From the NCBI GenBank assembly GCA_963921935.1, contig OY998177.1, positions 11,187,754 to 11,251,753 on the forward strand: DNA of 64,000 nucleotides, read 5' to 3'. The stretch is from Galeruca laticollis. Lineage: Eukaryota > Arthropoda > Insecta > Coleoptera > Chrysomelidae. A program made the translations under genes and the position numbers. The notes under the pieces were generated by a model that was given only the letters and a program-made list of their open reading frames with translations, ran no database searches and was not told the origin of the DNA. The stretch's first letter is position 1; every line of letters begins with the position of its first letter. Below, in pieces: positions 42,231 to 54,262 of this stretch.

Positions 42231-43755
42231 GTTACGTTATTAATTTCTTGTATAATTCCCTAATGGTTGGTTGCTACAAGGGTGCTAATTTTAGTTATGC
42301 TGCTGATATACATATATATTTTTTAATGTTGATAGTAAATAAGAGATAGGAATATTATTGGTGTCTTTAACTTAAATTTAACAATCCATTCCTTCTAATA
42401 AAATTTCAATAGCGTTATGCCTCTGGCGTCTAAGACATGCGCCCTAGAATCATTTATGACCTTAAATTACCAGCCTCTGCGCAAATGGATATAATCGTAA
42501 TGCTAACATCAGCTCACCAAAATTCGGCTTAGAGATATATAAACGCAAAGCATATGTACAAACTATTTACAGAAATATACAGGATTTAGATAGATATGAT
42601 TTCACTGACCTGATATGTTGAAATGTTCTTAGGTTCTACTATTAATTCCAATTATCTGTATTTTCTCCATAAATACCTCCTTTTGGAGTGGTAAACTCGT
42701 TCAAACTTGGCACAATAAATCCCTTTAGCGACTTGGATGATAAATTTCACTGAATTTCACGATTTTACAATATTTTTGTTAAAATTTACTAGAGCCGAGT
42801 AATATGCCGCTCTCGCTATTCAAACTCCCCCACAATTCTCCTTTGTTTTTTTAATCAACAAACTTTTTTTGACCGGATGTTCATATCTTGCTTGTTACTA
42901 TAAAATGTTTAATAATAATCGACTTGTTAACAATAATGCCTTGTATAGATTTTTGACACTTCACTTGGTTCATTCCTGCACAAATTCTCTTGTGCAAAAT
43001 TCGACAATCTAATGTTAATCTGTCATTCTACTAGGAATCGTTTCTGTACAGTGAAGAAGTAAATATCCCTTCATAAAGATTATGAAATGTTAGTTAATTG
43101 TATTATTAAAAAAATAATAATGATCTAGGATTGATTGTAATATTAATATTAGATTCTTTTCAGATACCAAGTATACTTTGAAATTATTCAGGTAGTTCTA
43201 TGTTACTGTGCTGATTGCCATCATATAGCGTAATGAGTTTGGGTAATATACTTCTAAAGGTATGATTTTAATTATTCCAATTATTATTTCTAACCACTAT
43301 GATTCTTAAGATAAATTTATCATGCTGTTTATAATATTTAAGAAGAATATAGCTAATTTCTCTTATGTTTCCTATCAATTTCTCTATATATGTATCATTC
43401 TGTCTACTGCGTGGCGTTAACTTAATTTCTAAACTTATCATATCTAAATTTGTTACAATTTCATGAATAATAAAATGTTTTAATAGAAACAATTTTTAAT
43501 GCACTTCATAGTACAATCTCTATGAACTGTCGTACAGAAAAGGACGAGAGAGCATGTGGGTGAGCTGGTGAGAACTCTAATTGACGACGTTGACGTTGCA
43601 GGTGGTGGTGACTATGATTTGTTTTGAATCAGTGACCAAATCTGCAGGTTTTACCTTCCTTAAGCGATGAACTGGAAACACTCTGACAAAAAGGAGAACC
43701 AGAGAACAAATCAAAGGAGCTAAACATCCGGAACTACACCAATTATATGAAAATA
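42231..43755. other. no gene recognised
   Basis: AT-rich. A 74-residue minus frame at 43268-43492 has no recognisable motif. Confidence 0.4.
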
Positions 43756-43759
43756 TTCT

Positions 43760-46000
43760 TTCAGGAAAAGGAAACATGAATTTTTATGACAAGATAATTG
43801 CATTTCCTATGGAATTAGAATCGTATTACCAAGGCAATTACAAGTCACTATATTGCAGAAGTTGAATACAGCTCATAGTGGAACTTTTAAAATGAAAGCA
43901 CTAGCTCTAAGCTATTTATGGTAGAAAATATTAGTTCACGCATTGAAAAGATGGTGAAGGAGTGTAAAGGATGTTGACTACTTCAAAGAAATCCTACTAA
44001 AGTACTCGTGCACAGCTGGAAATTTCCAAAATAAAAGTGGAGTAGACTATACATCTTCTTCTTTACGTGCCGTCTCCTTTAAGAAGGTTGGCTATCATCA
44101 TGGCGATTTTTATCTTTGAAGCTGCGGATCTGATCAAATCAATAGAGCTACTGTTGTACCACTGCCTTAGGTTGTTCAACCAGAAGATGCGTCTTCTTCC
44201 TATACTTCTTTTACTCTGTATTTTTCCTTGTATAATAGTTTGCAACAGTGTATACCTCTCCCCTCTCATCACGTGGCCCAGATATTGCAATTTTCCGATT
44301 TTGATTGTGTTGATTATTTCCTTCTTCTTTCCCATTCTTCTCAATCCCTCCTTGTTCGTTGTTCTGCTCACCCAGCTTATTCTGAGGATTCTTCGATATG
44401 CCCACATCTCGAATGCTTCCAGCCGGTCAGTGTCGCACTTCTTAAGCGTCCAGGCTTCCATTTCATATAATAGTACTGGAAATATGTAGCATTTAAGCAT
44501 TCTGATTCTAAGATGTAGACTAACATCTGTTCTGGTTAATGCATTCCTCATTTTATTAAACACTGTTCTAGCCTTTCCGATTCTTGATCTTATTTCTTGT
44601 GAGTAATAATTATTGTCATTTACAGTTGTTCCCAAGTACTTGTATTTGCGGACCTTCTCCACTGGCTCCCCTTTGATCCATAATGTTTCTCGCTGTTGTT
44701 GGTGTTTCGTGATTGTCATGAATTTAGTCTTTTTGGTGTTAAGTGTGAGCCCCCTTTCTTCGCTGATTCGTACTACTAGGTCTATTAGCCTTTGCAGTTC
44801 TTCCAGGGTTTCTGCTATTAGTACTGTGTCATCCGCGTATCTGATGTTGTTTATAACTTTCCCATTAACTTTCACTCCCGTTGTTTTTTGATTTTCCAGT
44901 GCTTCTTGTACTATATCTTCTGAATACAAATTGAAGAGTAATGGTGAGAGCACGCATCCCTCTCTCACTCCACGTTTTATTTTTATCTCTTCTGAAAGTT
45001 CATTTTGCACCGAAACTTTGGCAGTCTGGTTAAAATAGAGATATGTTATTATCCTAATATCGTTCCTGTGAATGTTTTTATCTCTCATGAGTTTTATGAG
45101 GTGATTATGGTGGACTTTGTCGGAGGCTTTGTTATAATCGAGGAAGGCTACATATATTGGCTGATTGACGTTCATGAGTTTTTGAGACAACACATTAAAA
45201 GCAAACAACGCCTCTCTAGTACCCATTGCATTTCTGAAACCAAATTGTGTTTCGCTAAGATCTTGCTCAATCTTTCTAAAAATTCTTCGATGTATAATTT
45301 TAAGGAATATCTCAAGACTATACATAGATTATGCAGAACTTTTCGTGAATAGTAATTATTGCTTAATAGGTGTGGATAATTATAGTAAATTGCTTGAAGT
45401 CATATCTACATCATCTATAACAGCATCAGCAACTATCAATATTCTGAAGAAGTTGATCACTACATTTGGATTACCTTTGATAGTAATAACAGACACGGGC
45501 AAACAATTTCGATCAGAAGAAATGCAGAGATTTTTTATACTTACTAGAATTCAATCAATATTCATCCAGCGACTAATGGATAAGTAGAAAGATATGTATA
45601 AACATTTGAAAATAAATTAAGGGCCATTATGCATGATGGAGGTTACTCTCCAAGACCAACTATCAGAAATTTCAATGATGCATAGGAAAACGCAAAATCA
45701 TTCCACTGGATTGAGTCCTGGTGAAATATGTTCTAAAGATTATATAGAACAAGGATTGATTTAGAACAAAGGTAATTTATAACTGAAATGAACAGCAGTA
45801 GGGAAGAAACCAAAATAAATAAACAATTCACTGTGGGAGTGCCAGTAAACATAAGATCACATGATGACAATAAATGGAAATTTGGAGTCATCGTGGTTAA
45901 AAAAGGAAAATTAAACTATGAGATTAATGCAGATGGAAAAACTCATAAGACATATGTCGATCAAATCATATGTTAAGGACCACACTATCTACAATGATCA
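43760..46000 (+). pseudogene. gypsy-type integrase relic, split by a LINE
   Basis: Left part (to 44054): integrase zinc finger with LNTAHSGTFKMKALALSY (H) and CKGC (C-C), then W-x-RLYI. The frame is broken by several indels. The core domain resumes at 45315 (IDYAEL), then VDNYSKLLEVIS, LPLIVITDTGKQF (second Asp) and a stop at 45585. A C-terminal domain follows (45788-45976: WKFGVIVVKKGKLNYEI, THKTYVDQI), typical of Ty3/gypsy integrases. Catalytic Glu region degraded. Removing the LINE at 44055-45314 rejoins the core domain. Confidence 0.75.
44055..45314 (-). mobile_element. 5'-truncated LINE with 11-bp target duplication
   Basis: Flanked by AGACTATACAT at 44044-44054 and 45315-45325. The 420-residue frame (44063-45325; first residues come from the flank) is the RT palm to C-terminus. 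It has ETQFGFRNAMGT, FLDYNKASDKVHH (motif A, FxDxxKA), GVREGCVLSPLLFN (motif B), RYADDTVLIAE (YADD), the thumb (YKYLGTTV) and the tail RRRIFWLNNLRQWY. It ends KGDGT just before a short AAGAAGAAG tail. The body is free of stops. Endonuclease and RT N-terminus are missing, as expected for abortive target-primed reverse transcription. Clade: RTE/L2-like insect endonuclease-RT family, not resolved. Confidence 0.9.
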
Positions 46001-46436
46001 GTCTGTGCGTGACTCGTAAGCGGAATCACAGGAGGGCAAGATTGTTGACCCTCAAGATGAACCAGTTAAGTAAAAAAAATCAAGAAGAAGACCAGACAAA
46101 AGAGAGATTATAGCTGCAACCGGTTATTGGAGAGGTAGTATATTCGGCCGAGATTGTTACTCAAATCAATAAAACAAAACATACAAAAGATCTGGTGATA
46201 CGTAGTAGTAATAGGAACTGAAGGTATTCCTAACGTTTCGATCTATAACTTTATTGATAAAATGAGGGGAAATGTGTCAGAGATAGATAGCAAAGGCACC
46301 ATTAGTGAATACGCCTGTAAACAACCCCGGGTGGTCCGTTATCATCATATACGAGTACATATATGTCAATTAGATTACGTGTAGATTTTACGTTCTGCTC
46401 CTAAATATCATAAAATATTTAATGTGACTGGAATCT

Positions 46437-47160
46437 GTGTCTGAATTCTTTTATAAATTTGTTGCATGGTCAAAGTCATGTTATTATCCCGTAATTTGCC
46501 TAACTGTTAACGAAATGCTTGTACCATTTCGTGGAAAGTGCGCATTTCGGATGTATATTCCGAGCAAACCTGCCAAATGTGGAATTAAAGTACAAATTTT
46601 TTCTGACGAGAAAACGCATTATCTCGTTAATGCAGATATTCCCTCTGGATCCGAAATAAAAGCTCCTGGTGCGCCTAAACCTACATCGAATCATTCGAAT
46701 CCGAAAAAGCTTGCGGAGTGTGTTATAACTGATATATTTCTATGGAAGTCGTCGATGAACTGAAGAAAAAGAATTGACTTACGTGGGGACTTTGAGGAAA
46801 AATAAAAGATGTATGCCATATGAATTCTTACAAAACCGAAAACGTTCAAACAGATCATCTGCGTTTGAGATTACTTCATCAACCATCATAGTGCACTATG
46901 TACCAACAAAAAGTAAAAGCCTTATATTACTTTCTACCATGTATCATGGCAATGCCGTCAACGAAACAACCAAAAAGCTGGAGATAATTCATTTTATAAT
47001 GAAACTGAATCTGGAGTTGACGCTTTAGATGCAAAATATGCTCTATATTCGGTATCAAGAAGAACCAACCGTCGGCCAATGGCAATTTATTTGCTATATT
47101 GGATATTGCAGGTGTGAATTCTCAAGTATTTTACCTATTTACATCAAACTGTCAAGAAAT
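46437..47160 (+). pseudogene. piggyBac-type transposase relic
   Basis: Frame 46437-46763 contains LTVNEMLVPFRGKCAFRMYIPSKPA, the conserved piggyBac core (normally DEMLVPFRGR...MPSKPAKYG). The usual Asp before E is Asn here, so a catalytic Asp may be lost. Frame 46774-47028 continues with LTYVGTLRKNKR and VHYVPTKSKSLILLSTM, and after a frameshift ESGVDALDAKYALYS and RRTNRRPMAIYLLYW. At least two frameshifts and deletions. The 3' end runs into the PLE fragment at about 47170. Confidence 0.8.
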
Positions 47161-47169
47161 AATAATTCA

Positions 47170-47958
47170 AAATGAAATTGACTGTCTCGACCCTTACTTC
47201 GTGGAATATGCTCATATTAGTGTTTTTAAATGAAACTCAAAGTCTCTAGTTAATTCTACAATATAATACAAGTTATTGAAAATTCTAAAAAATTGACAAT
47301 TGTTTCGATAAATCAATATCATCGTCAGAATGACAGAAGTTACATTTCATTTTATGCCTACCTGATGTTTAGTAGTTATATTTTTGGCTAGACCAAGAAG
47401 TAACCTAACTTGTGATTGGCTTAATATATGTTTATAGAAAAAGAAGAAGATGTGATATTACAAATATTGAAGCTTAGATATTATTAGCCCTATGGTGATA
47501 TCCTGGATATCATTTTTCCAATTAAGATCAGTATAACTGTGCAATGATATAGAAAACCAGGAAAACTATATCTGCTGATCTTTACAATTATCACTTAAGA
47601 AGACAGTTTATTAGTGGAGAATTCCCTAGATTTAACTGTTCATTGACAACTTCATATTGTGGGTTTCTTAAATGTCTTCTAATTTCCAGTTCTTCAAGGA
47701 AATCCAGTTCTTGTTTCTTTTCACAAATATGCAGCACTTCTAGTTCTGTGTTAGGTGTCAATGAATGATTGGTGTCAAGTAGATGTTTTGCGTAGTGGGA
47801 TTTATCTGGTTGTTTTAATCTGTAAGCTCGTAAGTGCTCATTGTATCGTATTTCAAAATTCCTAAGGGTCTGACCCAAATAGACAGCATTACATTCTGGA
47901 CATTTGAGTAAAAACAAAAATACCACTATTAAAGAAGTCAGGTATATATAAACTCAAA
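47170..47958 (-). pseudogene. PLE family A fragment with inverted 5' tip
   Basis: Terminal sequence with hammerhead (47215-47590) and a GIY-YIG endonuclease frame (47591-47908; VYLGQTLRNF, LEELEIRRHL). At 47908 the sequence flips: the next ~50 bp (AAAAACAAAAATACCAC... to 47958) are the adjoining upstream coding sequence in plus orientation. An inverted 5' tip is the classic outcome of twin priming in LINEs. Close to the 30.4-31.5 kb copy, one deletion in an A-run excepted. Confidence 0.85.
47283..47338 (-). ncRNA. hammerhead ribozyme, PLE family A
   Basis: Same motif as at 32521-32576 (CUGACGA, U, GAUA/UAUC, GAAAC-AAUU-GUC, UUCU/AGAA). Core complete. Confidence 0.78.
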
Positions 47959-50020
47959 TTTGGATAACCTATTGCGATTGCTCCATTGTTTTTGAAACGC
48001 TACTGATTTATTTACATTGGAATTTGTGATACATTATACGACGATTCGGTTCATAAATAATATAATAAAATATTTGAATATTTAAAGATACAACGACATA
48101 TTCAAATTTGGAACTAATATATGATTTATTCTAATTTTGCTGCAAATCTATACAGGTACACAATCTTTAAGCATAATGTGTAATTTATTATGGTAATAGC
48201 ATTTTTTTAAATATATTGGACGTCACAAAAAACAATGGAATTTCGATTGTGGGCGTGATTGTTATGTAACGTTTGATAAATAACTACAAAACTTTCGAAA
48301 AAACCTGATTTCTTCATATTGTTAGGTCTAAACAACGTTAATTATTAACGGTAGGAGAAAAAACGATAGACATGTGAATAATATAGTCTCAAGATCGGGA
48401 GCTGGTGACAAAAGTTGGTGACAATTTGCAGCAAAGTTAAAAACCTCTTGATTTGATAATTTGTACTCTGGAAATAATAATTTCATTGGTATGGCTAGCT
48501 CTGAGTGATGCAACGCTGTAAGTATCTCAACTGATCGGTACAAAGTTATCTTGAATGAAACAAAGATAGCCTAGCGAAATACTATTATTCGAAACGGTAG
48601 TGGGCGATAAACAGTTTAAACGTATGCGAACGAAGCTCGTGGTTTTGTTGGAGAGCTTAAGGGTCGTAGGTATATTAGATGGAAGTTAATCAAACAAGAA
48701 ATGAATTATAGGGCGCCAGAAATTATAATTTATACAAAAAATTCCGTTGAACTCCGATACGAGATAAATTATAAATGAGGTATTTTCAGAGGCAAAGTGT
48801 CTGTGGAGAGTAGGGATGTACTCACTGAAATGCGTTAATTATGGTAACCAGTTTATTAGCATCTTTTGACCAGCGTCAGTGATCAAAACCATAAAAACGT
48901 TATAAACGCGAATACCTGGAAGAGAAGGCGACGTACATTCCGCATGTAAAGTTTCAAAGGTTGAGAGGTTGCTAATACGTAGGAGGGTAACACAATATTT
49001 TGATTTTGGACATAAAAAAATAAATTATGGCACATGTATAATGCTATATAAAATCGAGTAAACAAACCAAAATAACAATAATGTATTCTTTATTACTAAT
49101 TAAATGAATAAGGAAATAAAAACCATTAGATTTTTCTACGAAAATTGGTTTTTTTCATACAGACATTCTATAATTACCCTTTATTATTTTATGTGATGTA
49201 GATAATAAATAACAAATAGATTCGAAGAGACATGAACTTTCACCTTAACTTGAAATTGATACATTTTAAGTGGTGCCTTCATAATATTCGTTATTGAGGT
49301 TTATTTGTATATAAATTGGAAGTCAGGTAGATTTTGTAGATGAAGCGTACAATATGATAAGCATTGTTAAACTTCTTTCTAAATTTAACAATGGCCAAAA
49401 AATTTTCCTATCTGATCGTAGTAATAGTTAATGAAATACCTACCTGTTAAGCTTTCTAAAATTGTTATTCCTAATAATATGTAGTAGATAATAATGTAAA
49501 AATTCCGGTTTATACATAAAATTTGAAAAACAAATTGGGGAAATCGCCTTTAGAGATGGTCTAATAAGTATACTAATAATATTAATAAAATATTGAAGCT
49601 TTTTTGTGGTAGATATTTCTACGTTAATATGTAAATTTTAGGGTTTTTTCCAAATATTTACTATGAAATTAGAAAATCTCTTCACAATTTTTACAGAGTT
49701 AGGATTGGCAAAACAAAAAATCTTGGTGTTGGGTGCCGTCAATTATTGTTTATTTAGACCTATGTACAGATGTGTTACAAATATTATACTACTCTAGTGG
49801 AATTCGTCTCTAATATCTACAATTTTATAACACCTATTCACATTTTTACATTTGTTGCGTTTAATGTATTCATTTATACCACCTACAAACAAACACTATA
49901 ATGAAAAATATGTTTTAGATGTACAGGGATCATCAACAGTAAAATAATGATGTGCATCTAAAAATGATTCTTCAAAATCACCTTCTATATGAACTTCATC
50001 ATCCTTGCTATCTCCGTTGT
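47959..50020. other. no gene recognised
   Basis: AT-rich; short frames at 48328-48543 and 48883-49065 lack recognisable motifs. Confidence 0.4.
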
Positions 50021-50023
50021 GGC

Positions 50024-52658
50024 CTAATTAATAATAATATGGTGGTAAAGTGGTTCATTGTTCAAAAATTCATTTGCAGAAAAAGTGTCAAAAAATTCAT
50101 TACAGAATTCTTTAACCTTTGTAAAGTTGAAGGTAACATTTCGTTTGGCCACATATTCTTTAAGTGCCTCCCAAACACTTTCGATCGGATTTAAGTCTGA
50201 GTGATAAGAGCATTGAAATGTGCAATCCATGTCGAATAAATAATTCATTGATTTAATAAGATTTATATTGCGGTTTGTATATTTTTGCAACGTTATAAAG
50301 ATCCGGTTTCAACATTTATTCACTGTAATATAGGTTCCTTTCAGAAAGCCAGTTTTTTAATTGTTGTTTAGTCCAAGCAGTCGTAGGTAATTTTTCATTT
50401 AGAAAAATGTGATATGGAGCGTTATCATTCACCGTAGCAGCGTTTTTTGATAGGTTTGGAATAAGATTTTCTTGTACCCGCTTCTCATAATTTTCGTACG
50501 CCACTTCATTTTGACAATCTCCTGTTTTTGACTGAGAGTTCCACATAATACCAGCATTAGGTACAAAACCATTTTCAATTTCTGCATGTACAATGATGAG
50601 CCTATCACCTTTTGAAACGGGTTTTCTTAATCCTTCGTTACACTTATCGGTCCATCCTTCGAGGTGCATGTGACATGCATGAATGTATGTTTCATCCATA
50701 TAAATGATAGCTTTGTTTTGTTCTCTGCACTTTTTATGTTTCTTAAATATAGTAGGCGTACATGTATGATTTCGTACCGTTCCGTTAACAAACTTCTGTT
50801 GTTTTTCATGTTGTTCCAACGAAAACCCAAAGAATATATTTGTTTCCGAAAAGATTCGTGACTTCCTGCGAAGCTATAACTATCCGCAAAGGTTTGGTGT
50901 ACATTTCTTAACGTGGGTAATTTTTTCTCAGATATGTGATAATCTATTATGCATCTTCTAAGCACAGTTTTGTCGAATTGATCCATACGGATACTGGACG
51001 TTCTTTGTTTTTTAGTAGGCACATCAGTGTCAGCATTACTTCCTGCCAGAGCTTCTTTTTTAATACGGGAAAGCGTCCTTTGGTTAACTTTCGTAGCAGC
51101 AGAAACTCGTTCAATGACCTGACAATGAAATAAGTCGGTATAAATGTTGTATTAAAAGTTTTACTCATGTGTATTTTTATACAAATAAAATGAGGAAGTA
51201 GATAAATTTGTTTTCAGTGACCGGTCTTAGAAATAAAAATTTTTGACAACCAAACCGCAATTATAACTGAAATCGGAAGATGGTTCAAAACAAATAATAA
51301 AACCGAAATGTAATGGAGATAGCTATGAAATGAGTATAATAATTATAATTATAAGCTTAAAAACCCATTACATTTAAATAAGTATCTTATACAAAATAAA
51401 CATGTGCCCTTAATATACTTCTGTACAGAAACAGAATACTTATTTATACAATAAGTGCATAAAGTGTTGCTTTTTTTCATGAATGAAAAAATTGACGCAT
51501 GTCTTATTTAGGTTGCTCTAAATGGACTAGAAATGGCGTCGATTTGTTTGTCATGGTGACATAACGGTGCATAAAATTGACACATGTGTGCATAATATTA
51601 TATTGTAAAGCAAGTGTCACAATGACTCATTTTATAGTACGAGTGCAGTTTGCGTAACGAACACCGAAGCAGTGAGTTACGCATTGTGAAGAGAGTTTTA
51701 CATACTATTTTTTATAATGAACGTGCAAACATGTTTTTCATAAAAATATGATTGCAATATTAGGGTTTTTTGTGTTTCTTTATTTATGTTGGTAACCGTC
51801 CCATATACAATTGACAGTTTACAGAAGTTTTAAAAATTTGAATGTTTATTAAGTTACTAATACATAGTTCGGAATTAATGAATATGGAACTAAACAGCGA
51901 ATTATCATGCACTCCACCAGAACTTCGCAATATTACTGATAATGCTAATGAACTACCTGAAAAATCTAAACAAAAATATGTATATGGTATTTATGTTTTG
52001 ACTTGCTTCCATTTACGTTCATAATTCTGTCATTTGTTCTTCACGTGACAAAATTTCAATGCTGAAAAATTAGAAATTGAAATACATTCGATTGACATTA
52101 CAAATCATGACTTACCTTATAATTATATATTGTGTATATTTAATATGATTTTTTTTATTCAAATAATTAAAATTCTTAAAAATTTATAGAAAATTTATCA
52201 AGTCATGGGTCCACCTTGCAATGCCAGTTATAAATGTCAGTTTGTCCCATAAGTTAAACAGTGTTTCCAACTGTATAAAAGTTACCAAAAACGATGATGG
52301 AATGGTAATTTTGTGACACTGTTTTCGATGTCACAAAATAAATTTTGAATACGTAAATTATAAAAAAACTTTGTCGCACCCTAATGTCACCTTTTTTAAT
52401 CGTTTAACCAATTAATATTTTATGAACGAAAATCGATTGGAAAACTTTACTATCGAGTGTAAATTTGTTAAATAATTACTTTGGTTTAAAAATGTTATTA
52501 CAATAATTAAAGCTTACCTTTGTTAATGGAATTTTTGACTTGCCACTGTTTGCCTCTTCGGTCATACAATTTAAAACATTCATAATTATTTGACGGCACT
52601 GCTCACTCAACTTTTTATGAACAACTCTACTTTCTGGAGTCGCCAGTCGCCATAACAT
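50024..52658 (-). pseudogene. two-exon DDE_3-type transposase-like gene, recently broken
   Basis: Exon 1 (52518-52658, ATG) encodes WRLATPESRVV, KKLSEQCRQIIMNVLN and ends SKIPLTK at a GTAAGC donor. A 1399-bp intron ends in TTTCATTGTCAG; exon 2 starts at 51118 in phase (VIERVSAATKVNQRTLSRIKK, an HTH-like block). The nuclease has IIYMDETYIH (first Asp), VNDNAPYH (second Asp) and SDLNPIESVW (last acidic residue), the DDE_3/IS630-Tc1 pattern. Defects: a one-base loss in an A-run at about 50738-50745 shifts the frame just before the catalytic core, an in-frame TAA lies near 50314, and another TAA plus a frameshift near 50230-50250. Similar genes are widespread in insects. Confidence 0.75.
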
Positions 52659-52673
52659 GTTAGTGTTGCACAA

Positions 52674-53569
52674 CCCCGGTAATCACACTTTTCTTTGAAC
52701 GGTACTGTCGAAATGAAGCTAACGAATTCTGCCAGCGAAGTGAGCTCTTGCATTCCGCATACGTCTTTGCCACGGCGCATCGGACGTTGTCAATCTTCCG
52801 ACTGCCAAAATTAAATTGCCAACCTGTACTACGTTAACTACCAAATAAATACTTATTCGAGTGGTATGTATGCACAGTTAGATATAAACAAAAATATGTT
52901 ATCTAATTTGTACAATTGAAAAGGATGAATCCAATCATGACTACATCTGCAAAAAAGAAAAAAGTCTTGGCTATGAATTGTATATACAAAAAAGTTTTAA
53001 ATTTAATTTGGATTGCAAAAATGAATTTTTATTACATGTTATAAAAAACACAGTGGTATGCAGATACAACAAAAAATGGTATTTTTTTTCAAAGAGGATA
53101 CCCTGTATGTTGTTAAATGTTTGGAATAGTCTTTTTTTCCTGGTTTAAAAAATTTACCGTACTTTACCAGTTTACTTTTACAGTTTTCAATTCATTGAAT
53201 ATGAAATGTATTCTAGTTGAAGACAGAAAATGGGAACTTTTATGTTTGATAAGATTTATAGTTAATTAAAGAATAAATGCCACTTATGAAACATATATTT
53301 CCACAGCTTACTTTAATAATATTAACTTTTCCATATTTATGGCTGCCTAGCTTAACTAATATACTCTGTATTTGATATCTCGAAAATGGTGTACAATATG
53401 GGTATCATATGGTATATTTTTAAAATAAGGAAAAAAATCATCACAAAAATTTAATAATAATATAGAGTAACCCATTTTAAAACATTTTTGTGTATGTGAT
53501 AATAATGATTTTAAAGGGTTGGTAAATTATAAGTAATAACCATGTACTTTGTACCAAATAAAAAATAAA
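52674..53569. other. no gene recognised
   Basis: AT-rich. The first 190 bp (52680-52830) are GC-richer and lie upstream of the DDE_3-type exon 1; they could hold its promoter or 5' UTR, but no motif decides this. Confidence 0.35.
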
Positions 53570-54262
53570 TTAAACAGAAAATTTTATTTCCTTCATTCGG
53601 ATCCTCCCCCATGCCTGTCCTCTTAACCATAACTGTATCTGCTTTTCAATGTCTCTCTGAGTGAAGCCACTGCATAAGGGATTTGTCCAAACACACTCTA
53701 AAATTTGAATACACATAAACCAAAGAAGGTGAAATAAGAAAGAAATATACCTAATATTAATTTCACCACATTCTCAAACTTTCTGAAAGCCGGTTTTTCA
53801 TTTCTCCCTGTCCAATTGAATTTCTTAGCAAGACATAGCTGAACATTTTCACCAAAATTCTCGTCGCATCTCCTCCATCTTTCCCACCTATCAGTTTTAG
53901 CATACTAACCTGAAAATAATATCTTTGTTAGTAATCAGAAAATAGATCCAAAAATATTAAGTACCGATTACATTATATGATACTTTCTTGAAAACGAACC
54001 AATTTTTCACATGAGGGTTTCATATCTCTCTCACCCCCTGCACGCCTATCTTGACTCTTTATATGTTACTTAATATTTTGGAAAAATCTTCAACATCATT
54101 TAATTTCTGTTCAAGTTGCACCAGCTCTTCTTCTGTTGATAGTGGAAATATATTGATTTCTGCATGTATTGCCATATTACTTGGATGAAGTTGTTGGAGA
54201 ATATTTATTATATAGTCCATTTTTCCATTATTTTTTTCAACTTTAGTTAGTAACTGCTTCAT
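53570..54262 (-). pseudogene. DUF4806-domain gene relic, three exon blocks
   Basis: Block A (about 54062-54262): FPLSTEEELVQLEQKLND, the start of the DUF4806 domain, after a coiled stretch. Block B (53751-53909): VSMLKLIGGKDGGDATRIL and, in another frame, FNWTGRNEKPAFRKFENVV; its acceptor is ATTTTCAG. Block C (53570-53697): CVWTNPLCSGFTQRDIEKQI, a C-terminal SAM-like helix block, ending KFSV and TAA. Introns of roughly 50-150 bp separate the blocks. The join A-B is out of phase and block B needs a one-base shift, so the gene is broken. DUF4806 proteins are repeated, transposon-associated genes in insects; function unknown. Confidence 0.65.

Noticed and set aside
48328..48543. 71-residue minus frame
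   Set aside because: AT-rich region, no recognisable domain, no splice or neighbour support.
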